A DNA stretch of 64,000 nt, from NCBI GenBank assembly GCA_030144725.1, contig JASKMD010000029.1, positions 15,891,135-15,955,134 of the forward strand, read 5' to 3'. Below are positions 21,444 through 34,400 of this stretch, in pieces. The notes below the pieces were generated by a model. It searched no databases and was not told the DNA's origin. It saw only the letters and a list, made by a program, of their open reading frames with translations. The position numbers and the translations under genes were made by a program. The number at the start of each line of letters is the position of its first letter. The first letter of the stretch is position 1. The DNA is from Haematococcus lacustris. Its lineage: Eukaryota; Chlorophyta; Chlorophyceae; Chlamydomonadales; Haematococcaceae.

Positions 21444-21912
21444 GTTCTTACATAACTAACTGCTGACGGCACTAAGCACACTGCTAAGTGCCTACCTGTA
21501 GAGAGCGTAGGGACAGACGCGGCACTCAGCTTAGGGTGCCGAGGTCTGCCCCTCTAACTGCCTTAAGACGGACAGTCTCACTCTCTCACTCTGCAGCCCT
21601 GAGTGCTGTCAAACATGTCTCACACTTCCGGTGCTCAATATCTTTTGCACCCGGACATGTTCACAACATTGTCCTACAATATCTAGTCGTGCGTTAGGTC
21701 ATCCGATGGTGCGAACATACCATGACGTACCGATGCCGAGGTTGGGCCGCGTAGGGGTTGTGTGCTGGAACCTCGTACCGGGCCGCGTAGGGGTTGTGTG
21801 CTGGAACCTCGAACACTCACTCCTACAATCCTAATAGCTTATAAGCCCCGTTCGCATCAGAATAGGTAGCGCTGGACCAACCCAGCTCCCACTGCACCTG
21901 GCCACACCCGCA

Positions 21913-24900
21913 ATGGGCGTCGCCAATAAATACGCCGCATCGGACGCGACCGCTGGCTTCTATAACAAGTATAGCTTCAGGTTGGAAAGCTGTTGGGTCG
22001 CAGTGGAGAGCTGTTGGGTCGCAGCCACTCCGCAGGGTCGCAAGCCCCGGTCCAGCTCATAACACCCTGGTGCCGGCCGGCAGGTGGATTAATCCCATTG
22101 TTTCGGCTGCGCGGAAAGATGAGGTTCCAGTGGAGGCCTGCGTGCTGCCACCTGAGCAAACCGCTGACGTGAGTGCCGGGGGAGGCTGAATGGCTCACTA
22201 AGCCGGGACGCAACCATCGCCGTCGGCAGCGGACGTTGTCTGCAAACGCGGCCGTGAGCCTCAAAGCGTGCTCCATAGCGTTTGAACCATTCTGCTTCCA
22301 CGAGCCAACCATCTTTTAGGCTACCTGACTTTATCCGGACGGAGATGACCGCTTGACGCAGCCTATGGCCTCACCTAGACGCTTGCGCTGCCAATCGACC
22401 CAGCTCACGCCGCGATCTGCACGCAGGTGGCTTACGAACGATTCCGCACCGCCTGGGATGAAGCTGTGGCCAAGGGCAACCCCAAGCTTCGCAAGGTCCT
22501 GCAATCAGTGTTTGGCCGGCAGCTGATGCTGGCAGGTGAGGTCCAGGACACAGCCCACCTGCTGCCCGCTACCTGCATCACACTGCCGCCTGGCACCTCC
22601 TGTGCCACACCATCTGCCTGCCCACCTCACCGCCTGGTCTCTCTGTGGTTGGCTCTGATGCCTGAGCCAGCTCGTCAGTCTGCCACTGCCACCTCTTGGT
22701 GACCATGCCTGCACACCCACTTCAGCCCTGACTCCTGAGCCACCCCACCTCATGCCTGGTTCTTGCCTGTTATATTCAGCAGACATCTCACACCCTGTGT
22801 TGAGGTCCAACGCGCCTGCACCAACACGCTCTTGCAGGCCTGTTCAAGCTGCTGTGGTCGGTGTGCGTCATCATGGGTGCCTTCTTCTTCGTTCGAACGC
22901 TCCAGTTCCACGTGAACAGGCACCCAGAGTGGAGGGAGCCCTACCAGGGCTGGATCCTGGCTGCAGCCTTCTTCATGGACGGCTACGTGCTGGGTGGGTG
23001 CACAGACTGCCTGCCCTCACCACACCTACCTGCCCTGCCCTGCTGCCCTGCCCTGCTCTGCTGAAGCTGGGACCAAGGCTGGCTTGACTGCGCAGCCATT
23101 GCACCAGCAAGGCTCGACCCTGCCTGGCCTGCAGGCCCCTCTTCTAGGCTGCCTGCTGACCTGCCTGACCTGCCCTGGTCTGGTCTGGTTGGCTGTGTCT
23201 TCCATCCTCGCCGCCCACTCCATATCACAATCACAGCAAACTGCAAAGCCGCGCCTGGCCGCAGGCATTGCCCTCCAGCGCATGACGTATGGCTGCATGA
23301 CGGTGGGCGTGTCTGTGCGCGCCGCCCTGACCAACGCCATCTGCCGCAAGTCCTTTGCCATGGCCAGCATCACCAAGGAGATGGCCTCGGACGCAGTGTC
23401 CTTCGTGGCCAGTGACATCACCAAGATCTTCGATGGCATCCAGGCAAGGCGTGGGGCGAGGCGTGGGCATGGGGGTGTGGTGTGGTATGAAGGTCAGGCA
23501 CGTAGGCTGCCTAGTACCTGCTGCCAGGTGTGCTGTTGATGGGCTGCTGCTGGCCTGCTGCTACGGCTGCTGCTGCGCTTGCCAGGCCAGGTTGGGGCCT
23601 AGCCGCGCACTGGATGCCCCTCACCCGCCTGCCCCTCTGGCCCTGCAGGACATCCACTACCTGTGGACCGCTCCCATTGAGGCGCTGGCCATCCTGACCA
23701 TTCTGGTGGTGCTGGTCAAGCAGTGGGCGCTGCCTGGCTGGGGTGTGGTGTTCATCGTCATGCCCTGCCAGTACCTGTTTGGCTGGCGCATCATCCTGCA
23801 CAAGAAGGCCAACGCAGCCAACACCCAGGAGCGCGGCTCCATCTTCCAGGAGCTGCTGCCCGCCATGAAGCTGGTCAAGTGAGCACCACAGCACCCAACA
23901 CCGGCTGACTGGCTCACACCCTGGTCACACCTGCCCTGGTCGCCTGGCGATGGTCACAATTGCCCACCCACCCCTGCCCTAAACACAGCTATCAGCGACC
24001 TGAACACAGCTGCAGGCTGCTGGCTGAGTGGCCTGTTGCTGGCTGGCGCTGCCCCTTGCCAGGTACTATGCCTGGGAGCAGTTCTTTGAGAAGACCGTCA
24101 GCACAGTGAGTGGCTGCTCCCTACACACACACCTTGCTCTGGCACCTACCTGCACCTGCACCTGCCCCTGCCTGTCTGGAATGAGGCCTGCAGCTTCACC
24201 TGCTTGGTCTGGAGCAATTTGTGCTGTGCCTTCAGCCGTCTTGGGTGGGCATTGGGTGTCATCTTGAGCTGTGCTGCCTGTTGTGCAGATCCGCAAGCGT
24301 GAGCTGGCCATCCAGTCCCGTGTGGCCTTCATCAAGACCATCCAGATCATGTGAGTGGGCAGCAGCGGACAAGGCACAGTTGTGACCCTCCACCCCAAAA
24401 GCATCATATCCTGAGGTTGTACTAGCCATGCCCTCCCTCTCCCTCCATGCCTACCCCCTGTCACCCCTCTCCCACTACTACCCCTAATCCTGCACTACCG
24501 CCCTGCCCTGCCCTGCCTAGCCCTGCCTAGCCCTGCCCTGAACTCTCCCACTTGGCCCCTCTGGCCTGCATGAGCATGACACCCAGTGGCCACAGACTGC
24601 CTACCATCCTGTGCCTTGACTTGCTGCTGCTGGCTGCTGTGCCATGCGCCTTTGTGCCGCAGGATGGTGTTTGGCACCCCACCTGCCACCGCACTGGTCA
24701 TCTTCAGCGCCTACGAGCTTAACGTGTCGCGCATCACCAGCACCCTGACCTTCCCCATCCTGTCCCTGTTCAACATCCTGCGCTTCCCCCTGGTGGTGCT
24801 GCCCAAGGCCATGCGCGCTGCATCAGATATGCTTGCCTCCATCGACAGGTGAGGTGCTGCTGCCACACGTGCCACCAGCAGCAGCTCCAGCCTGGCAGGT

Positions 24901-27900
24901 GTTTCAGGCTTTGCTGATGAACAACGAGCTGACTAGGCCTGCCAGCCCCAGCAGTGGACATGCGGCTGCCGCTGCTGCTGGCCTGTGCTTGCCGCAGGGT
25001 GGAGGCGTTCCTGCTGGCTGAGGTGCCAGACCGCCAGGCCATGAACCGCACAGCCGGGGTCGCTATTGTGAGTGCAGGATGCAGGCTGCTCGTGTACCCC
25101 GCCCCTGGCCCACCCCTTTCAATGCCTCTTGCAACCACTGCCCTGCCCCTCATCCCTGCCGCTGTGCCTCCCCTGCCCATCCTTGCCTCATGTGGTGGCT
25201 GTGCCTGCCTGGCTGCAGCGGGACGCGGAGTTCAAGCACCCCAACAGCACTACCCCATTCACCTTGTCGGTGCCCGAGTTCAGCGTCAAGGCTGGTGAAC
25301 TGGTGGCTGTTGTGGGGCGTGTGGGTGCTGGCAAGTCGTCCCTCATCTCCGCCATCCTGGGCAACATGGAAAAGCTGCACGGCAGCGCCACATGCGGTGG
25401 CCGCGTGGCCTATGTGCCCCAGAACCCCTGGTGCCAGAACCTGACCCTGGTGAGACGCACAGCCAGGCAGCACAGGGCTGCGCAGGGCAGGGCAGGGCAG
25501 GGATTGTCAACATCTGGGACACAGCTGGGTGTGGAGTAGTAGGGCAGGGCAGGGCAAGTACCTCTTCCATGCTGGACCAATGCCTACATTTCTTTACTGC
25601 CTGGGTGCTTGCAGCGTGACAGCATCCTGTTTGGCAAGGAGTTCGACCCTGAGGCTTACGACGCCGTCATCCACGCCTGTGCCCTGGAGCTGGACCTGCA
25701 GATCCTCCCACAGGGCGACCAGAGCTATGCAGGCCTGCGTGGCATCAACCTAAGCGGTGGTGAGCACGCCTGCCTGCTGCTGGGCCTGGCCTGGCCCCTC
25801 CACCCAGCCATATGCTCCCTCCCATCCACTCCTTTGCAACCTCAGGCCTGCCACGTGTGGAGCTGCTTGCTTGGCTTCCTGCACTGCAGGCCAGCGCCAG
25901 CGCCTGAACGTGGCCCGCGCTGCCTACGCCGACAGCGACCTGGTGCTGCTGGACAACGCCCTGTCCGCTGTGGACCACCACACCGCCCACCACATGTTCA
26001 GCCACTGCCTGCGCGGCCTGATGCGCGACAAGGCCGTGGTCATGATCACGCACCAGGTCGAGTTCCTGCCGCAGATGGACAAGGTGGCCATCATGGAGGA
26101 CGGCCGCATGCTGTACTTCGGACCCTGGAATGAGCGCGCGCGCGAGCTGTTGTCGAGGGTGCTGCCCACCTCGCACCTCCTGGCAGCTGCTGGTGGCGCA
26201 GAGCAGCCGCGCGACACGACCAAGAAGGCGCGCCCCGCGACCTCCGGCTCGCTGAACCTGGGCGTGACCGACCTGAAGGGCAGCATGGGCAAGAAGAAGG
26301 AGAAGAAGACTGCGCTGACTGTGAACGAGGCCATGCGCACCATGTTAGCCTACTCGCCGGGCTGGGGCACGGTGTTCATCGTCACCTTGATCATCTTCCT
26401 GGCCTGCCAGACCTCGCGCCAGATCAGCGACTGGTGGCTGCGGCAGTGGACCAGTGACGCGCGCGTGTGGTACCCCCAGAGCGTGATCAGGAGGAACCCA
26501 GTGGACGCCGCCACTGACCCGCCCTTCACCAAGCTGTCTGCCAGCCAGGTGGGCTGGAAATGCAGCTTCAGGAGTGGTGGGTTGGGTGGGACAGCAGTCC
26601 AGGCAGGAGGGCAGGAGGTCAGAGACAGTGCTCCTGTGTGGTGCAGGGGCAGCGAGGGCTGCTTCCCATCTAATCCTGGCTGCTGTCCTGCCCCTGGTGT
26701 GTGCCGCAGGCCTACATCATCACCTACTCCATCCCTGTGCTGTTCTTCGTCTTCTCCATGTACTTCCGCGGTGAGGGCTTCCACTGGTGGACACACGGCT
26801 CCTGCCAGCGCCTGCACGCCCGCGCCGTGCACAAGTGAGGCTGGGCCTGATCCAGGAGGGCAGCAGCAGCAGCAGCTGCAGCAGTGAGGCTCCTAGGATC
26901 AGGCAGCTGCCAGCTATGCCATACCACTGGTTGCAAGCATTCAGTGCAGATAGCGCCAGGGCAGTTCGTTCCCTTTTCCTTTCCTTTGCCTACACTGATT
27001 AGTCCCACCCTGCACCCGCAGCACCCTGTACGCCCCGCTGAGCTTTTTCCTGCAAAACCCAGTGGGTGAGCTGCTGCTGGCGTTCACCAAGGACCAGGAC
27101 ACCATGGACGAGGGCCTGGTGGACTCCCTGCACTACCTGGGCATCTATGGTGAGGGCAGCAGCAGCAGGCTAGGCATCCTCTCAGCAGTGGTGGATGGTT
27201 GATTGGTTGGTTGGTTGGTTGGTTGTGGCCTGACCCGCTGGTGTCGTGGCTTGTCAGCCTCACTGCTGGTGCCCTGGGTGTGGTGGTGCAGGGCTGATCA
27301 TGTTGTCCACCATCATCACGGTGTCGACCACCATCTACTACTTCTCCGTCTTTGCGGGCGTGCTCATTATCGTGACCCTGATCATGTTGGTTTACTACCT
27401 GCCCGCTGCCACCAAGCTCAAGGCGCACCGCACCACCACAGGAGGTGAGGGCTGTATGACACGCCTCAGTTGGTCAGTGCACAAGCAAATCTAGTTGCAG
27501 CACTGGTGGGCTGCTGGCGGTGCAGGTAGCCCTGCTGGCACCTGGCCTGCCTGGCATCAACCCCTGCTCTGTGGCCCTGGCCCTGGCCCTGGCCCTGGCA
27601 TGAGCTGCTCCCTGGCCCTGCCCGCTGAGCAGGAGCGCTGGTGGGCCTGGTGGCTGAGACGCTGGAGGGGCTGTCCGTCATCCAGGCCTTCAACAAGACC
27701 GAATTCTTCATCCAGACTGCCATCCAGCGGTGAGTGGACGCACCAGCCCCAGCCTGCCTGCCATGGAGCATGCGTGACATCCCTCGCATGGCTAGCCACC
27801 TGGCTGCTCCACAGCTGCCTGGAGCGCAAGGCTTCAGGCCACTGAGCTGAGCACCTGGCCATGGCCGCCTCCCAGCCCCAGCACCCAGGCACACCACCCT

Positions 27901-30503
27901 GCCTGCCTGCCTATTGCCGCCTTGGCTGCTCAGGAATGACGTGCACCACGCCACCGTGTTCACTGGCGAGTCCCTGAACCTGTGGCTGGCGCACTGGTGC
28001 GACCTGTACGGCGCCATCCTGGTGCTGGCCGTGTCCTGCTTTGCGGTGGGCCTGGCGGAGGAGCTGGGCGCAGCCACTGTGGGACTGGCATTCAGCAACA
28101 CCATCCAGGTGAGGGCCACTGCATGCTGTGTGCCACTGCCACTGCCGCCGACCTGACATAACCTGCTTCAGCCTGCCCTGCCCTGCTACACCACACCGCA
28201 CCACTTACCCTTACCGCACCACTTACCCTGGCCTGGCCTGGTCTGCTTCCTGTGCAGATGCTTGTGTTCTACACCTGGTCCGTTCGCTTCCTGGCAGAGT
28301 CCTTGTTCAACCTTGCAGCTGTGGAGAAGATCGGCTGGCTGGGTGGGTGGCGGCCCTGCTCCTGCCTGGACAGCAGCCCAGCGCACATCCTGTCCAGCAC
28401 AGGACTGCCCCTGCCTGGTGCTGGCCCCACACCACACCCTGCAGCACCCGGACCAAAACCCCATTCCCAGCTGCCCACCCCTGCTGGCCCTGCTCGCCTC
28501 CCTGCTGCTGCAGCCACCTCCATTCCAGTGGAGGGTGCTGCAAAGGCTGATCAGACCCCGGCTTCCAGCACCTCTACCAGTGGTGGCAAGCCTGACTTGA
28601 GCATTGTGGTGTCAGCGGGAGGCAAGCAGGCCAAGTCTGGCACCATGGACGCTGACGGGGCACCCATCAACTGGCCCAGCCGCGGCACCGTGGTGTTTGA
28701 CAACGTGTGGATGAAATGTGAGTGGCTGGTCCAAGCCCCCGCAGGCAGTGGCTGGCCTGACGTGATGCACCTCCAGCTGACCAGCCTGTGTCCCTGCCCC
28801 TGCCCTGCCCCCGTGCCAGCTTGCATGCATCGAAGATTCGACATTCCCATTGCTGGGCATCAGCCCATGCTCTGCCCACCAGCAGCTTGCTGTCCATGAC
28901 CTGCAGATGCGCCCACTGCACCCTTTGCCCTCAAGGGCGTCACCTTCTCGCTGGCCCACCATGACAAGGTGAGACCCAGGACAGGGCACTGCTCCCCTTC
29001 ACCACAGGCTACTGCAGCCACACACTGGCCTCCCTGGCAGTGTCATGCACCTGGACCATGCAGCATAGCCCAGTGTTTCAGCAAGCCCCTCCAGCCCCAC
29101 CATCAAGCAACGTCCAGCACTGCCTCGCTGCTGCCGCCCTGCCCAGCCCACCCCACCCACATGCAGTCCAGCCTGTCAGCAATTTGTTCCACCCTACATG
29201 GACTCGAAGCTGCCTGGCTGCCTGGCTGCCCCCCACTGCAGGTCGGTGTGGTGGGTCGCACTGGGTCGGGCAAGAGCACGCTGCTGCTGGCGCTGTACCG
29301 CATGTTTGAGCTGGAGAAGGGCAACATCTTCGTGGACGGTGCCAACATCGCCAGCATGACCCTGCGCCGCCTGCGCCGCGGTCTGAGCATCATCCCCCAG
29401 GAGCCTGTGGTGTTCAGCGGCACCGTGCGCACCAACCTGGACCCCTTCAGCGAGCACACCGATGTGGAGCTGTGGGATGTGATCAAGCAGGTGAGCCAGG
29501 CCAGGCCAGTGCTGGTAGCAGCAGCAGCAGTCAGGGACTGCAGCCAGGGTCAGGCGCACAACCAGATACTGCAGCCCCTGCCCCTGCTGGCACCTTCCCA
29601 CTCGTCCCTGCCCCTGCTCCACACCCACAGCTGGACCCCCCCTGCCCTGTCCTGCCCCACAGGCCAGCCTTGAGGAGCAGGTGAAGCGCACGGGCGGCCT
29701 GGACGGCCGTGTGGCTGGCACTGGCTCAGGCGCCTGGTCCCTGGGCCAGCAGCAGCTGGTGTGCCTGTCACGCGCTGCCCTGCGCAAGGTGCGTGTGGCC
29801 AACCGGCACTGCTGGTGGTGGTGGATGGCTGTTGGCCCAGGGACAGCGCTGGAGTGCACATCAGCCAGGTTGTGAGGTCCACATCTGCTGTGCTGCTGGT
29901 CAAGGTGGCCAGGAGGAGCAGTGGTTGAGCTGAGCCCTGGCTGGTGGCCCTGGTGCTGCAGGTGCCTGTGCTGTGCCTGGACGAGGCCACTGCCGCCATG
30001 GACCCGGCCACTGAGCAGGAGGTGCAGGCCGTCATCAAGCGCGTGTTTCAGGCGCGCACTATCATCACCATTGCGCACCGCCTGGACACCGTGATTGAGT
30101 CCGACAAGGTGAGGCCAGCAGCTGCCTAGGCCGTGAGGGGCGGGTGGCAGGGCAAGGCACAGCCGCTGGCAGAGGCATGCGCTGGTCTGCCTGAACCCAG
30201 CAGCAGAGGAGGGGCCTGTCAGGCTGAGGTGCTGGAAGCGCTGGTTGCTGGCATTGCGTGCCATTAGGCTGGAGGGCAGTGAGTGCTGGCTTCACAGTGC
30301 CCCCTGCCCTCTGCCCTGCCCAGGTGCTGGTGATGGAGGCTGGTGTGCTGAAGGAGAATGCGGAGCCCAGCGCCCTGCTGGCTGACCGGGAGTCCATGTT
30401 CAGCAAGCTGGTGGACAAGACTGGCGACGCTGCTGCAGCCGCTCTGCGCCAGATGGCAGCCAACTTCTTTGCGGCACGCCAGGCTGCAGGGCATGGGCGC
30501 TGA
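21913..30503 (+). CDS. ABCC/MRP-type ABC transporter, copy A (25 exons, 1316 residues)
   Basis: Half-by-half domain order is TMD1-NBD1-TMD2-NBD2 without an N-terminal TMD0, so a short MRP. Exons by splice signals and phase: 21913-21980, 22084-22168, 22427-22535, 22838-22993, 23265-23443, 23649-23878, 24063-24105, 24289-24350, 24663-24848, 24998-25067, 25219-25449, 25615-25759, 25890-26548, 26710-26834, 27022-27149, 27292-27444, 27636-27729, 27934-28108, 28258-28342, 28514-28717, 28907-28968, 29242-29490, 29663-29788, 29962-30108, 30324-30503. The lengths sum to 3951, a multiple of three. NBD1 has Walker [10 protein letters not shown] (about residue 429), LSGGQRQ (519) and Walker [13 protein letters not shown] with Asn where the catalytic Glu would be. 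NBD2 has GRTGSGKST (1087), SLGQQQL and canonical [17 protein letters not shown]. The family exports anionic conjugates (for example glutathione conjugates) across plasma or vacuolar membranes using ATP. The substrate cannot be told from sequence. Intron 5 uses a GC donor. The start MGVANKY is chosen because exon 1 joins in phase to SFRWINPIV, the conserved ABCC N-terminal motif. Confidence 0.88.
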
Positions 30504-31063
30504 GCAGGGGCAGTGGACAGCAGCCAGTGAAGGAGGGCAAGAGGCAGCCAGTCGAGCTGTGGCACGCAAGCATGTGGGTTCTGTGATGGAGAGTATGCGA
30601 TGGGTTAGGTCAGGCCATGGGGCCGACAGCCATGGGTGAGAAGAATCAAAAGAGGCTGGGAGTTTACACATGCTGGCTGTGAAGCCATGGAGGCAGCAAG
30701 ATTTTGCAACGAGTTTTTGCCTGTAGCCGAGTGACCCGCTGCTGCTGACCAGCTGGGATCCGGTGATGAGGGGAGTGTACGCTTTAGGTGGGGAGGCTAT
30801 AGCTACAGCCGTAACTGGCGAGATGTTCCTGCGCTTGTACTGTGCATGCTTGTGTCCAGCACCTGCTACGGCGCTGGGCAGCTGCATGCGGAGCCTTTGT
30901 ACCTGCATAGAATGACAGGCAGCATCCTTGCATAGCGTGAGCGAATATGTGAACATCTTGTATGGCAGGAACAGCATCATGCAGCTTGTATTGTAGAACT
31001 ATGGAGGTATCCGTGTTGAACTTGGATCTGGAGTGTCAGTGAGGTAGCTGGGAGTTGAATGAA

Positions 31064-31068
31064 TGTAA
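31064..31068 (+). promoter_or_regulatory. Poly(A)-type signal TGTAA, ABCC copy A
   Basis: TGTAA about 560 bases after the stop is the chlorophycean polyadenylation motif. The same sequence context recurs after copies B (40063-40067) and C (49249-49253). Confidence 0.5.
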
Positions 31069-31448
31069 CTACACTCTACACCCTGCCCTAGTCTCAGGCG
31101 CCCACAACTGCACGGTATTGGCTTGGCTTACACCGAACACCGAACTGCGTAGATGTGAGTGCCGCGCTCAGCGCAAACCATCGCAGTCCTCTACTATTGT
31201 TGGGATGCTCCGTCTCTTGAAACCGTGTGACACGAGCTGTTGTCTGACAAGCTCTTATCTTGCGTGAGGTCATCCAATGGTGCGAACATACCATCACGCA
31301 CCAATGCCGAGGTTCAGCCGCGTAGGGGGTTGTATGCCGGAACCTCGAACACTCACTCCTACAATCCTAAAAGCTTAAAGCCCCACCCACCCACGATACA
31401 GGCAGAGCTGGACCAGCCCAGCTTCCACCGCATTTGGCCACACCCGCA

Positions 31449-34400
31449 ATGGGCGTCGCCAATAAATACGCCGCGTCGGACGCGACCGCTGGCTTCTTTA
31501 GTATAGCTTCAGGTAGGAGAGTTGTTGGGCCACAGCCACTCCGCAGCGTCGCAAGCCCCGGTCCAGCTCATACAACCCTGGTGCCGGCCGGCAGGTGGAT
31601 TAATCCCATTGTCTCGGCTGCGCGGAGAGATGATGTGCCAGTGGAGGCCTGCGTGCTGCCACCTGAGCAAACTGCAGACGTGAGTGCCGCGGGAGGGTCA
31701 TTGGCTCCCTAGGCCGGGGCGCAACCATCGCCGTTGGCAGCGGACATTGTCCTGCAACTTCAGCCGTCAGCCTCAGCGTGCTCCACAGCGTTTGAACCCT
31801 ACTACTTCCACGAGTCAACCATCTTTTAGGCGACCTGACCTTTTCCGGACCGGGATTTGACAGCTTGTCGCAGCCTTGGGCCTGACCTGGACGCTTGCGC
31901 TGCCAACTGACGCAGCCTACGCCGCGATCTGTACGCAGGTGGCTTACGAACGGTTCCGCACCGCCTGGGATGAAGCTGTGGCCAAGGGCAACCCCAAGCT
32001 CCGCAAGGTCCTGCAATCAGTGTTTGGCCGGCAGCTGATGCTGGCAGGTGAGGTACAGGACACAGCCCACCTGCTGGCCGCTGCCTGCATCACACTGCCG
32101 CCTGGCACCTCCTGTGCCACACCATCTGCCTGCCCACCTCACCACCTGGTTTCTCTGTGTTTGGCTCTGATGCCTGAGCCAGCTCTACAGTCTGCCACTG
32201 CCACCTCTTGGTGACCATGCCTGCACACCCACTTCAGCCCTGACTCCTGAGCCACCCCACCTCATGCCTGGTTCTTGCCTGTTATATTCAGCAGACATCT
32301 CACACCCTGTGTTGAGGTCCAACGCGCCTGCACCAACACGCTCTTGCAGGCCTGTTCAAGCTGCTGTGGTCGGTGTGCGTCATCATGGGTGCCTTCTTCT
32401 TCGTTCGAACGCTCCAGTTCCACGTGAACAGGCACCCAGAGTGGAGGGAGCCCTACCAGGGCTGGATCCTGGCTGCAGCCTTCTTCATGGACGGCTACGT
32501 GCTGGGTGGGTGCACAGACTGCCTGCCCTCACCACACCTACCTGCCCTGCCCTGCTGCCCTGCCCTGCCCTGCTGAAGCTGGCACCAAGGCTGGCTTGAC
32601 TGCGCAGCCATTGCACCAGCAAGGCTCGACCCTGCCTGGCCTGCTTGACCTGCCCTGGTCTGGTCTGGTTGGCTGTGCCTTCCATCCTCGCCGCCCACTC
32701 CATATCACAATCACAGCAAACTGCAAAGCCGCGCCTGGCCGCAGGCATTGCCCTCCAGCGCATGACGTATGGCTGCATGACGGTGGGCGTGTCTGTGCGC
32801 GCCGCCCTGACCAACGCCATCTGCCGCAAGTCCTTTGCCATGGCCAGCATCACCAAGGAGATGGCCTCGGACGCAGTGTCCTTCGTGGCCAGTGACATCA
32901 CCAAGATCTTCGATGGCATCCAGGCAAGGCGTGGGGCGAGGCGTGGGCATGGGGGGTGGTGTGGTATGGAGGTCAGGCACTTAGGCTGCCTAGTACCTGC
33001 TGCCAGGTGTGCTGTTGATGGGCTGCTGCTGGCCTGCTGCTATGGCTGCTGCCGCGCTTGCCAGGCCAGGTTGGGGCCTAGCTGCACACCAGGATGCCCC
33101 TCACCCTCCTGCCCCTCTGGCCCTGCAGGACATCCACTACCTGTGGACCGCTCCCATTGAGGCGCTGGCCATCCTGACCATTCTGGTGGTGCTGGTCAAG
33201 CAGTGGGCGCTGCCTGGCTGGGGTGTGGTGTTCATCGTCATGCCCTGCCAGTACCTGTTTGGCTGGCGCATCATCCTGCACAAGAAGGCCAACGCAGCCA
33301 ACACCCAGGAGCGCGGCTCCATCTTCCAGGAGCTGCTGCCCGCCATGAAGCTGGTCGAGTGAGCACCACAGCACCCAGCACCGGCTGACTGGCTCACACC
33401 CTGGTCACACCTGCCCTGGTCGCCTGGCGATGGTCGCACTGGCTCACCCACCCCTGCCCTGAACACAGCTATCAGTGACCTGAACACAGCTGCAGGCTGC
33501 TGGCTGAGTAGCCTGTTGCTGGCTGGTGCTGCCCCTTGCCAGGTACTACGCCTGGGAGCAGTTCTTTGAGAAGACCGTCAGCACAGTGAGTGGCTGCTCC
33601 CTACAAAGCCCCTGCCCCTGCCCCTGCCCCTGCCTTCTTGGTCTGGAGCCATTTGTTCTGTGCCTTCATCCGTCTTGGGTGGGCATTGGGTGTCATCTTG
33701 CGCTGTGCTGCCTGGTGTGCAGATCCGCAAGCGTGAGCTGGCCATCCAGTTTCGCGTGGCCCTGATCAAGACCATCCAGGTCATGTGAGTGGGTAGCAGC
33801 GGACAAGGCACAGTTGTGACCCTCCACCCCAAAAGCATCATATCCTGAGGTTGTACTAGCCATGCCTACCCCCTGTCACCCCTCTCCCACTACTACCCCT
33901 AATCCTGCACTACCGCCCTGCCCTGCCCTGCCTAGCCCTGCCTAGCCCTGCCCTGAACTCTCCCACTTGGCCCCTCTGGCCTGCATGAGCATGACACCCA
34001 GTGGCCACAGACTGCCTACCATCCTGTGGCTTGACTTGCTGCTGCTGACTGCTGTGCCACGCTCCTTTGTGCCGCAGGATGGTGTTCGGCACCCCACCTG
34101 CCACCGCCCTGGTCATCTTCAGCGCTTACGAGCTCAATGTGTCGCGCATCACCAGCACCCTGACCTTCCCCATCCTGTCCCTGTTCAACATCCTCCGCTT
34201 CCCCCTGGTGGTGCTGCCCAAGGCCATGCGCGCTGCATCAGATATGCTTGCCTCCATCGACAGGTGAGGTGCTGCTGCCACACGTGCCACCAGCAGCAGC
34301 TCCAGCCTGCCATGTGTTTCAGGCCTTGCTGATGAACAACGAGCTGACTAAGCCTGCCAGCCCCAGCAGTGGACATGCGGCTGCCGCTGCTGCTGGCCTG

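Larger units (their letters stand above)
15263..21668 (-). mobile_element. Copia-3, full-length LTR retrotransposon
   Basis: LTRs at 15263-15526 and 20645-21668 (the latter interrupted) bracket an intact Gag-Pol, with primer binding site at 20632-20643 and TTGTC target duplications outside. Without the hAT insertion the element is about 5.65 kb. It ends 244 bp upstream of the ABCC-A start codon, in antisense orientation. Confidence 0.93.
20645..21668 (-). repeat. Copia-3 5' LTR, interrupted by a hAT element
   Basis: The LTR parts 20645-20691 and 21444-21668 join across the hAT insertion at GTTCTTAC to give 264 bp matching the 3' LTR. Confidence 0.9.

Noticed and set aside
25745..26176. Minus-strand frames opposite ABCC exons (here and in copies B and C)
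   Set aside because: Shadow frames of GC-rich coding exons. The plus-strand frames carry the Walker and signature motifs.
27197..27225. (TTGG)n tract in ABCC intron 15 as a regulatory element
   Set aside because: A short simple repeat present in all three copies, with no further support.
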